Shown here: one piece after another, positions 16,314 through 23,647 of the stretch
How positions within the stretch are numbered: the stretch's first letter is position 1
Layout of the letters: each line of letters begins with the position of its first letter
Assembly (NCBI GenBank): GCA_937967615.1
Contig: CALCMJ010000138.1
Coordinates: 1 to 32,679, forward strand
Source: an uncultured Saprospiraceae bacterium
GTDB lineage: Bacteria; Bacteroidota; Bacteroidia; Chitinophagales; Saprospiraceae
Reading direction: 5' to 3'
DNA length: 32,679 nt
Position numbers and translations under genes: made by a program
The notes under the pieces: generated by a model
The model's database searches: none
Seen by the model: the letters and a program-made list of their open reading frames with translations, nothing else
What the model was told of the DNA's origin: nothing

Positions 16314-17821
16314 TTAAAAATGCTTCTACCTTCAATTAATTTCTTGATTGCAAGATTAGGTTGAATGATTTTCCCGGTTAATTTTGTGTTATCAGATTTT
16401 TTTCCTGTATCCCTTAAGATTTTAAATGCGCGTTCGGTGCTTATTGATGGGTCAATGGCCTTGAGTAAAGCAACACTTGCTGCAACATGTGGGGCTGCCA
16501 TAGAAGTACCAGTCATTGTTTTGTACTTGTTGTTTACCACTGTAGAGTAGATGTCAGTTCCAGGAGCACTGAGTGGCATTTCTATATCTTCCATAGTGTT
16601 AGAGAAATGCGACTTTTTCAAGAGAGTATCAATTGCTGCAACACCAATTACACCTTTGGCATTTCCAGGAGTAGATTTTCTAGCATTTACATTTGAATTA
16701 CCAGAAGCAACAACAACGATTGTTCCTTTTGCATTTGCATATTCTATAGCATCACTATATGCCTTTTCTCTTATCTGACTACTGACACCACCTATTGACA
16801 TGGATATCACATCTGCGCCCAAGTCAGCAGCTTCAATAATTCCTTTGATAATTTGTTGCTGTGTGCCAAACCCAAAATTATTCATGACCTTAATGCTCGT
16901 AATCTTTACCCATGAATTATCTGGAACCATAGAGCTGATCCCCTTGCCATTATTGCTAATAGCCGCTATAACACCCGCGCAATGTGTGCCATGACTATTG
17001 CTGTCTTTGTCGTAAGAAGCCTTAGTGCTTACATAGTTGTCTTTGAGATCTTCATGGATGCCATAAACACCTCCATCAAGAACAGCGACTAAGGCAGTTT
17101 TCTTTGGTTTGATCTTTTTTAGGGTAGCATGAACGGCAGCATAATCCAGAGTTTTCACGGACCATTGTTTGGCTACTTCTGGATCATCAAAATATTTCTT
17201 TTTAAAGTAGGACTTTTCTTTTTTAGTCTCAAGTTCAGGAGTCTTAAGGATTTCATTTTTTTCAACCCAGCGAATTTCTTTAATTGTTTTGAGAATTTGA
17301 ATTGTTTTATCTATCTGAGAGTTGTCTTTAATGTCAAGGATGTAATATTCATCCATATTGTAGCTTTTGTCTTTTGGGGCGAATGCAATTGACAAGCTAC
17401 CAGCTGTTTTTTCTTCAATTTCTTTTATCCGGTCTGCACTTAATTCTGACTTAAATTCCAATAGAAACTCAGCATCATCTGCGATATCCGTTTGAATAGT
17501 TTTGGGAGTTTCAGGCTGCACCTTATGGATCTGAGGAATGAGAACATAGAGAATTCCGGCAAACATCAGAAGCGCTATTTTATTCGATCTTAGTTTTTGA
17601 GCTAAAAAAGCAGAAATGGAAACAATCAAAAGATCCTTTGCTAGATGAAAGATTGTTAAGGATAAATTCTCATTTGACAAGAAAATGGAGAACAAAAGAA
17701 CCAGAAAACACATTGTAAAGAGAGATTGCAATATTTTAGCAATACTTTCCTGGTCTCTGTCATGAATAAATGACCAGAGAACTAGGCTTGTGATGCAGGT
17801 ATATAATAGAACTAAGTGCAT
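16310..17821 (-). CDS. Membrane-anchored subtilisin-like (S8) serine protease
   Basis: The 503-residue protein has about four N-terminal membrane helices (roughly 3-20, 31-50, 53-75, 82-98), a region resembling the I9 propeptide (about 115-190) and a full S8 domain (about 215-495). The catalytic set is present: D249 (AVLDGGV, with Gly where Thr or Ser is usual), H277 (SHGTH), oxyanion N375 (ASGNSN) and S440 (TGTSMAAPHVA). The basic loop QKLRSNK between helices 3 and 4 suggests an N-out topology, placing the protease in the periplasm. Membrane helices in front of the propeptide are unusual, as most S8 enzymes use a signal peptide. Substrate unknown. It is divergent from trxB. Confidence 0.88.
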   Translation of the reverse strand: MHLVLLYTCITSLVLWSFIHDRDQESIAKILQSLFTMCFLVLLFSIFLSNENLSLTIFHLAKDLLIVSISAFLAQKLRSNKIALLMFAGILYVLIPQIHKVQPETPKTIQTDIADDAEFLLEFKSELSADRIKEIEEKTAGSLSIAFAPKDKSYNMDEYYILDIKDNSQIDKTIQILKTIKEIRWVEKNEILKTPELETKKEKSYFKKKYFDDPEVAKQWSVKTLDYAAVHATLKKIKPKKTALVAVLDGGVYGIHEDLKDNYVSTKASYDKDSNSHGTHCAGVIAAISNNGKGISSMVPDNSWVKITSIKVMNNFGFGTQQQIIKGIIEAADLGADVISMSIGGVSSQIREKAYSDAIEYANAKGTIVVVASGNSNVNARKSTPGNAKGVIGVAAIDTLLKKSHFSNTMEDIEMPLSAPGTDIYSTVVNNKYKTMTGTSMAAPHVAASVALLKAIDPSISTERAFKILRDTGKKSDNTKLTGKIIQPNLAIKKLIEGRSIFN

Positions 17822-17831
17822 GTTTCTTTAA

Positions 17832-17839
17832 CAAATGTA
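17832..17839 (-). promoter_or_regulatory. Candidate -7 box for the subtilase gene
   Basis: On the minus strand TACATTTG, an exact TAnnTTTG, ends ten bases before the ATG at 17821, so only a few leader bases would be transcribed. The -33 element is weak. Confidence 0.35.
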
Positions 17840-17967
17840 GCAACTAGAATAGTTCAATGAAAGTACATTAGATAAATAACTGTATTTAATCGATAGATTT
17901 TGTCTTCCGGATAGGCAGATTGCTTATAAATCGTGTGTTCATTATGCCAATACACCATTAAATCTCA

Positions 17968-17975
17968 TACATTTG
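17968..17975 (+). promoter_or_regulatory. Candidate -7 box for trxB-fba
   Basis: TACATTTG exactly matches the Bacteroidota -7 consensus TAnnTTTG. It lies 23 bases before the trxB ATG, in the 177-base divergent gap that also serves the subtilase gene. No strong -33 TTTG was found. Confidence 0.45.
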
Positions 17976-17998
17976 CACATATTTAAAAATCAAAAATA

Positions 17999-18931
17999 AT
18001 GGATATTCACAATTGTGTTATAATAGGTTCAGGACCAGCAGGATATACAGCAGCAATCTATGCAGCCAGAGCGAATTTAAAACCTGTTTTATTCACAGGC
18101 CAAGAACCTGGTGGACAGCTCATGATTACAACTGATGTTGAAAATTATCCCGGCTATCCAGATGGCATCATGGGACCCACTATGATGGACGAATTTAAAA
18201 AGCAAGCTGAACGCTTTGGGACGGATGTCAGATATGAGTTAATTTCCAAAGTAGAATTGGAGGGTGATGTGAAAAAGTTATGGACAGAAAGTGGTGAAGA
18301 AATTCAAGCACATTCAGTTGTTATTTCTACTGGAGCGAGTGCTAAATGGTTAGGTATACCTTCTGAGGAGAAACTTATGAATAAGGGTGTCTCTGCCTGT
18401 GCAGTATGTGATGGATTTTTCTTTAAAGGCTTAGATGTGGTTGTTGTAGGTGCAGGGGATACCGCTGCAGAAGAAGCGACATATCTTGCAAAGCTTTGTC
18501 CTAAAGTACACATGCTAGTTCGTAGAGATGAGATGCGTGCTTCTAAGATCATGCAAGACCGTGTTAAAAAGACTGAAAATATAGAGGTCCACTGGAACAC
18601 AGAGACAGTTGAAGTCTTAGGCGAAGAAGAAGTAGAGGGCGTTAAAGTGAAAAACAATAAGACAAACGAAGAATCTGTTATCCCAGCAAAAGCATTTTTT
18701 GTAGCGATAGGGCATAAGCCGAATACACAGATTTTTGGAGATGCCTTAGATAAGGATGATACGGGGTATTTAATAACACAAGCAGATAGTTCTAAAACCA
18801 ACATTGCAGGTGTTTTTGCAAGTGGAGATGCACAAGACAAGGTGTATCGTCAGGCAGTGACAGCTGCAGGGACAGGGTGTATGGCAGCCTTGGATGCTGA
18901 GCGTTACCTTGCTGAAAAAGAAATTATTTAA
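17999..18931 (+). CDS. trxB: Thioredoxin-disulfide reductase
   Basis: The 310-residue FAD enzyme uses NADPH to reduce thioredoxin. GSGPAGYTAAIYAARA (10-25) binds FAD. The redox pair is C134 and C137 in SACAVCDGF. GAGDTAAEEATYL binds NADPH, and the end has GVFASGDAQDKVYRQAVTAAG, the second FAD motif. Length and order are normal for the low-molecular-weight type. The aldolase gene begins 16 bases after its stop on the same strand, so the two probably share a transcript. Confidence 0.97.
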   Translation: MDIHNCVIIGSGPAGYTAAIYAARANLKPVLFTGQEPGGQLMITTDVENYPGYPDGIMGPTMMDEFKKQAERFGTDVRYELISKVELEGDVKKLWTESGEEIQAHSVVISTGASAKWLGIPSEEKLMNKGVSACAVCDGFFFKGLDVVVVGAGDTAAEEATYLAKLCPKVHMLVRRDEMRASKIMQDRVKKTENIEVHWNTETVEVLGEEEVEGVKVKNNKTNEESVIPAKAFFVAIGHKPNTQIFGDALDKDDTGYLITQADSSKTNIAGVFASGDAQDKVYRQAVTAAGTGCMAALDAERYLAEKEII

Positions 18932-18947
18932 TTTTAAAATAAAACGA

Positions 18948-20018
18948 ATGTCAAAATTTAGATCCGGTGTCCTCTTTGGGGACGAAGTCACTGAGTTATT
19001 GAATTATGCAAATGATAATAACTTTGCAATACCTGCAGTTAACGTAGTAGGCACGAATACAGTGAATGCCTGTTTAGAAACAGCAAAGGAATTAAACTCA
19101 CCTATCATCATTCAATTTTCTAACGGAGGAGCTAAATTTTTTGCAGGGAAAGGCTTGAGCAATGAAAATGAAGCTGCATCCATTGCTGGTTCAGTAAGTG
19201 GGGCATTGCATGTTCATCAAATGGCTAAGGCATATGGCGTGACTGTTATATTGCATACAGATCATTGTGCTAAAAAGATTCTTCCTTGGATTGATGGCTT
19301 GCTTGCAGAAAGTGAGAAGCATTTTGAAAAATATGGACATCCGCTATATTCTTCTCATATGTTAGATCTCTCAGAAGAACCTATCGAAGAAAATGTAGAA
19401 ATATGTGAGAAATTTCTAAAGCGCATGGAGAAAGTAGGTATCACTCTTGAAATGGAATTAGGGGTTACTGGAGGCGAAGAAGACGGAGTAGATAATACAG
19501 ACATTGATAATTCAAAACTCTATACGCAACCAGAAGAAGTTGCTTATTCATATGAAAAATTAAAAGCTATCTCTGATAAATTTACAATTGCTGCAGCATT
19601 TGGAAATGTACATGGAGTTTACAAGCCAGGAAACGTAGAATTGACCCCCAAAATTCTTAAAAACTCACAAGATTTCGTAAAGCAAAAATTCAACTTGGAC
19701 TCTGATAATCCTATAAACTTTGTGTTTCATGGTGGATCAGGTTCTACTCAGGCAGAAATCAGAGAAGCAATTGAATACGGAGCAGTTAAAATGAATATTG
19801 ACACTGACCTCCAATGGGCATTCGCAAAAGGTGTTAGGGAATATGTTGATGAATTTTCACCATACCTGCAAGGGCAGATAGGAAACCCAGAAGGTGACGA
19901 TGTGCCTAATAAGAAAAAGTATGACCCTAGAGTATGGCTTAGAAAAGGAGAGGAGTCTTTTAAGGCTAGATTAAAGCAAGCATACGAGGACTTGAATTGT
20001 GTGAATAGAAATTCATAA
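18948..20018 (+). CDS. fbaA: Class II fructose-bisphosphate aldolase
   Basis: The start is ATG 18948 (MSKFRSGVLFG); an earlier in-frame ATG at 18894 lies inside trxB. The 356-residue protein matches the long E. coli FbaA type (class IIA). It cleaves fructose 1,6-bisphosphate to dihydroxyacetone phosphate and glyceraldehyde 3-phosphate using zinc. VILHTDHCAKKILPW carries the catalytic Asp and a zinc His. ELGVTGGEEDGVDN is the glutamate-rich loop. AAFGNVHGVY and NFVFHGGSGST supply the other zinc ligands and the phosphate site, and VKMNIDTDLQWA follows. There is no sign of a class IIB insertion. Confidence 0.97.
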   Translation: MSKFRSGVLFGDEVTELLNYANDNNFAIPAVNVVGTNTVNACLETAKELNSPIIIQFSNGGAKFFAGKGLSNENEAASIAGSVSGALHVHQMAKAYGVTVILHTDHCAKKILPWIDGLLAESEKHFEKYGHPLYSSHMLDLSEEPIEENVEICEKFLKRMEKVGITLEMELGVTGGEEDGVDNTDIDNSKLYTQPEEVAYSYEKLKAISDKFTIAAAFGNVHGVYKPGNVELTPKILKNSQDFVKQKFNLDSDNPINFVFHGGSGSTQAEIREAIEYGAVKMNIDTDLQWAFAKGVREYVDEFSPYLQGQIGNPEGDDVPNKKKYDPRVWLRKGEESFKARLKQAYEDLNCVNRNS

Positions 20019-20048
20019 TCACTTTTTCAATTCAGGTTAAAAATAAAA

Positions 20049-20081
20049 CACCCTGACATGCAATTATGCAATGTCAGGGTG
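20049..20081 (-). terminator. Rho-independent terminator
   Basis: CACCCTGACAT (20049-20059) pairs perfectly with ATGTCAGGGTG (20071-20081). On the minus strand the stem is followed by TTTTATTTTTAA, so it best serves the secreted-protein gene ending at 20114. It may also stop plus-strand transcripts of the aldolase gene ending at 20018. Confidence 0.8.
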
Positions 20082-20113
20082 GCAATTAATACAGGATCAA
20101 ATTATATTTTAAA

Positions 20114-20896
20114 CTAGAGGCTCAGAATACCTGTGACAGTAATGCACTGTGTGCAACTTGCTCCATTCTGATTAGAAACAGTTAAGCAATAGACACCTGT
20201 GCCTCCTATTGCAATAGAAGGTCCGGTAGTGCTACCAATGATTTGCCCACCTGTACGTTTAGACACTGTCCATTCATAGGTTAAAAGGCCATTACTACCA
20301 TTTATAGTTGAATTTATAGTGTTCCCAAATTGGTTTATTTCAAAAGAAACACAATCTGCATTCGGTGCTTGAAATATAGATATGAATGGTAATGATACTG
20401 GAGCACCATTTTCTAAAATATGAGTGGCTGAATCAATTGGATCATTTAATTTGTCGTTAATGTCTATTTGAATATCAACACTTCCGAAATGTAAATAAGG
20501 ACTGTCAAGATTTACAACCGCATCCACCTCTAGATTTTCACACGCCAAATAGTCTGGTAAAAGGATGTCATAATACTTTGTGCCTACAGCATTGTGCCAT
20601 GGATTTCCCAATCCAGCTGCAACGTATTGGATGTTATGTAATTCTTTAGTAAATGGAACTCCGTTTACTGGAGTGAATGTAATTAATAGTTGGTAATAGA
20701 ATTGATTGAGTCCGGCTGAATTGATATAAGCATCTCCAGAGTCTTGATACTTGATAAGCATTCTATTCGTACAGCTATTGTAATCTAATAGGGTTATAAC
20801 CGTCGTTAAATCGTTTTGAGCGTTACCCATGAATAGACAAAAGCTGGTTAATATAATAGTCAGTTTAATTTTTAAATTTTTCATAATCTTATACAT
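20114..20896 (-). CDS. Secreted hypothetical protein with C-terminal Ig/PKD-like domain
   Basis: The 260-residue protein has a clear signal peptide. The first ATG gives MYKIMKNLK; the second (20884, MKNLKIKL) is equally likely. The middle (about 30-170) is a beta-rich domain I do not recognise, with a CENLEVDAVV stretch and strands such as LHFGSVDIQIDIND. The last 85 residues look like a PKD/Ig-like domain (LLTYEWTVSK, ending GTGVYCLTVSNQNG and CTQC). There is no T9SS sorting tail, unlike its neighbours, so it may stay in the periplasm or be exported some other way. It follows the repeat-bearing T9SS cargo gene but is separated from it by a hairpin. Confidence 0.75.
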   Translation of the reverse strand: MYKIMKNLKIKLTIILTSFCLFMGNAQNDLTTVITLLDYNSCTNRMLIKYQDSGDAYINSAGLNQFYYQLLITFTPVNGVPFTKELHNIQYVAAGLGNPWHNAVGTKYYDILLPDYLACENLEVDAVVNLDSPYLHFGSVDIQIDINDKLNDPIDSATHILENGAPVSLPFISIFQAPNADCVSFEINQFGNTINSTINGSNGLLTYEWTVSKRTGGQIIGSTTGPSIAIGGTGVYCLTVSNQNGASCTQCITVTGILSL

Positions 20897-20956
20897 TAAA
20901 ATGTGTTTGAAATATTTGAAGTCTGTTTGGTTTGAGAAGTGTAGTCTTTAAGAATA

Positions 20957-20984
20957 GGGCAGTTGAATTATTTTCCAACTGCCC
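20957..20984 (-). terminator. Hairpin after the triple-repeat cargo gene
   Basis: GGGCAGTTG (20957-20965) pairs with CAACTGCCC (20976-20984), 15 bases beyond the stop at 21000. On the minus strand a modest T-rich run (TATTCTTAAAG) follows, so it is a moderate-quality terminator. Confidence 0.6.
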
Positions 20985-20999
20985 CACTATCCGTTGCTG

Positions 21000-23390
21000 T
21001 TATTTAACTACTACGAATTTTTGAGTTTTGTTTTTACCATCTGCAAGTAGGGTCGCAAAGTAAATTCCCGGAGCAAATGCAGTAACATCTACTTGAATCT
21101 CTTGGACGCCTTCATTTGATACTACTTTCTCCATCATAGTTTTTCCCGTGTAGTCTCTAATCATTATCTGCGCACGTTCACTAGAACTTATATTCATTGC
21201 AATCGTAACTTGAGTAGACGCAGGGTTAGGAGTGAGTTTCATTGATGTATCCTCAATGTCAGAAGATCTAGACATTAATCTTTCTTCTGGTTCAACAGAA
21301 CCTATTGAGTTTGAACTAGCATTCTGACAGCCATTAATTACGATATCATCCATATGAATACGATCTCCATTATTTGCCGCATCACAGCGAAACTTTAGTA
21401 CCGTCTCAGCTGTAAATGGACCAGCAATTGTTGCAGTTTTTAACGTTGCTGTGGATTGGGAGTTTGTAAAATCTACTCCATGTACCCAAGCTTCAACTGT
21501 TGTAAAAGTTGAACCATTGTCAGTGGAAACCTGCAACCAAAAATCATGTCCATTATTCATGCCTACTGACTTAAAAGCAAAGTCAACCGTGATCTCATCA
21601 TATTGTGTCAAATCAAGTGCGTCAGTATACATGTCAGAGCCACCAGTGTTGTCTCTTAGTCGTATTGAGTTTGAACCAGTAGGCGCATAAGGTGCATACG
21701 TGTAAAAATGACAGTCGCCACCTCCATCGTTCCAAATTCCCCAATCTGTTTCAAAACCATCATTCGCTATCTCTGTAGGTGTGCAAGTAGGGACAAAACA
21801 GTCTTCAACGACGTAGCCTCCTTCTGTTGCTGTATATAATAATTCACAATCTTTCTCGCCTATAAATGTTGGTGGGAAATTGTCTGGATCTTTATCATGA
21901 ATTACGAGTTCAACTGGGATAGACGCATCCAATACATCAAATTTGACTCTCCCAATATATGTCCAATCAACATCTGTAATTAAATATCCCGGACCACCAT
22001 TCAGCTCTATGTTATAACTCACAACTGTGTCTAAACTACCAGTTGTAGTAATCCAGTCATATAGAGAAGTTTCATTTGTTTGATCTGTTGTCATTCCATC
22101 TAGCCCACCTGTTTGATCAGGAGTTGGATTCTCAATTGAGCCCGGCGTAAATGAAAAACGATAATTTTGATCAGATACTCTAAACGTCGTAGTTGCATCT
22201 GTTGCTTGTAGGTATATCTCTGCATAGTAATTTCCTTGTCCTACCTCAGAGCAATCTCCCACAGCTTTGACATTATATTGTCCTACTGGGCCAGCTGGAC
22301 AGTTTGCATTCTTTTCAAATTCATAGCTTCCTTCTTCTGCGGTATACCATGAATCACAATATTTTTCACCAATGAATGTTGGAGGAAAGTTAATCGGTTG
22401 TTTATCATGCAATTTAATATCTACTGTCTTGCAATCATCCAAGACGTCAAATTTTACTCTCCCAATATATGTCCAATCGGTATCAGAAATATAATGACCT
22501 GGGCCTCCACTTAATTCTATATTATAACTTACTACGGTATCTAAACTTCCTGTCGTAGTGATTCCATCATATAGAGAAACAGCACCAGTAGGGTCAGTTG
22601 TAATCCCATCTAAACCACCTGTCTGATCAGGAGTTGGATTTGCTATTGTGCCTGGTGTAAATGAAAAGCGGTAATTTTGATCAGATAATCTAAATGTTGA
22701 GCTTGCATCGTTTGCCTGAAGGTACATTTCTACATAATAGTTTCCTTGATCCAGTTCTGAACAATCAGAAACTGCTTTTACTTTGTATTTACCTACGGGA
22801 CCTGTAGGGCATCCTGCACTATTTTCAAAAATGTAATCTCCCTCGTCTACGCCAAATAAAAATCCATTGTATTTTTCTATGATCACTGTTGGAGGAAAAT
22901 TAATGATTTCATTATCATGGATTTTTATCTCTACAGGTTTACATGCATCCAAGACATCAAATTTGACTCTCCCAATATATGTCCAATCGACATCAGTTAT
23001 AAAGTAGCCTGCGCCACCCACAAGTTCAAAATTAAAACTTACAACGGTGTCTAAACTCCCAGTTGTAGTGATGTTATCGAAAAATGAAATTTCGCCAGTT
23101 GCATCTGTAATGATTCCTGACATTCCATTTGTTGCATCGGGAGTAGGGTTTTGGATAGCATCATTATCTGTAAATGAAAAGCGATAGTTTTGCTCTGCCA
23201 GTCTAAATGTGGTACTAGCTGAATGGGCTTTTAAATAAATTTCAACATAGTAATTTCCTTGATCGAGTTCAGAGCAATCAGCTACAGCTTTGACGTCGTA
23301 CTGACCGTTTTGACTAAACATCGTTTGCGTGAATGCAAAATTCATCAAGAAGAATGCAAAGAGTAAATAAAATTTGTTCTTAGTTTTCAT
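21000..23390 (-). CDS. T9SS cargo with three tandem 170-residue repeats
   Basis: The 796-residue protein has a signal peptide (about 1-26) and then three repeats at 29-199, 200-369 and 370-531. Each starts G(Q/K)Y-V-K-A-V and ends with a run like NFPPT and a Cys-containing linker. Shared cores include NYRFSF, TTTGSLDTVVS and DWTYIGRVKFDVLD. A jelly-roll-like module with DGFETDWGIWNDGGGDC and IHMDDIVINGC follows (about 540-700); it looks like a carbohydrate- or MAM-type beta sandwich. The end (about 715-796) is a type A sorting domain (KLTPNPAS, RDYTGKTMMEK, PGIYFATLLADG). The repeat resembles nothing I can name. Likely a surface or released binding protein. Confidence 0.85.
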   Translation of the reverse strand: MKTKNKFYLLFAFFLMNFAFTQTMFSQNGQYDVKAVADCSELDQGNYYVEIYLKAHSASTTFRLAEQNYRFSFTDNDAIQNPTPDATNGMSGIITDATGEISFFDNITTTGSLDTVVSFNFELVGGAGYFITDVDWTYIGRVKFDVLDACKPVEIKIHDNEIINFPPTVIIEKYNGFLFGVDEGDYIFENSAGCPTGPVGKYKVKAVSDCSELDQGNYYVEMYLQANDASSTFRLSDQNYRFSFTPGTIANPTPDQTGGLDGITTDPTGAVSLYDGITTTGSLDTVVSYNIELSGGPGHYISDTDWTYIGRVKFDVLDDCKTVDIKLHDKQPINFPPTFIGEKYCDSWYTAEEGSYEFEKNANCPAGPVGQYNVKAVGDCSEVGQGNYYAEIYLQATDATTTFRVSDQNYRFSFTPGSIENPTPDQTGGLDGMTTDQTNETSLYDWITTTGSLDTVVSYNIELNGGPGYLITDVDWTYIGRVKFDVLDASIPVELVIHDKDPDNFPPTFIGEKDCELLYTATEGGYVVEDCFVPTCTPTEIANDGFETDWGIWNDGGGDCHFYTYAPYAPTGSNSIRLRDNTGGSDMYTDALDLTQYDEITVDFAFKSVGMNNGHDFWLQVSTDNGSTFTTVEAWVHGVDFTNSQSTATLKTATIAGPFTAETVLKFRCDAANNGDRIHMDDIVINGCQNASSNSIGSVEPEERLMSRSSDIEDTSMKLTPNPASTQVTIAMNISSSERAQIMIRDYTGKTMMEKVVSNEGVQEIQVDVTAFAPGIYFATLLADGKNKTQKFVVVK
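21798..23306 (-). repeat. Three tandem coding repeats of about 510 bp
   Basis: The three units run at 22794-23306, 22284-22793 and 21798-22283 inside the T9SS cargo gene. Units 2 and 3 look more alike than either is to unit 1. Identical DNA blocks such as CCCAATATATGTCCAATC recur in all three, which shows recent duplication rather than old divergence. Confidence 0.9.
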
Positions 23391-23470
23391 AATAGTATGT
23401 TTTGAAAATAGCGGTTATAGTGCTATCTTAATGTTATATAAATTGACTGCCTACTATAACTAGGCTGTTT

Positions 23471-23508
23471 AAACCTTCTATCGCACAATGGAAGGTTTTT
23501 TGTTTTTT
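23471..23508 (+). terminator. Terminator-like hairpin with T-run on the plus strand
   Basis: AAACCTTC (23471-23478) pairs with GAAGGTTT (23491-23498), and the plus strand continues TTTGTTTTTT. Both flanking genes are on the minus strand, where the T-run after the hairpin is poor. It may be bidirectional for the CHAT gene ending at 23648, or end an unannotated plus-strand transcript. Confidence 0.5.
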
Positions 23509-23579
23509 ACAATATTTAAAAACGACGAATTTGTAGAGAACAACTAAAGGGAATTAAGATTATGTATTGTTTGTGTTCT

Positions 23580-23626
23580 CTATTTTAGAAGACGGAGGAT
23601 TGAGAAAAAATAATGCGTTGGAAATT
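23580..23626 (+). repeat. Interspersed repeat, copy A
   Basis: This lies 22 bases behind the CHAT gene stop. Its first 37 bases (23580-23616) match 28026-28062 at 31 positions without a gap. Its bases 23589-23624 match the minus strand of 28089-28124 at 27 of 36 positions without a gap. The shared core is AAGACG, a purine stretch, then ATAATGCGTT and GAAA. Confidence 0.55.
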
Positions 23627-23647
23627 AAATTCTTAAGAAGGGAGGAA

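Noticed and set aside
16487-16994. Three plus-strand frames opposite the subtilase gene
   Set aside because: All are antisense to the S8 catalytic domain, overlap one another and show no motif.
18304-18840. 178-codon minus-strand frame opposite trxB
   Set aside because: It is antisense to a conserved core gene with every trxB motif intact; its Ser-rich composition is typical of a shadow frame.
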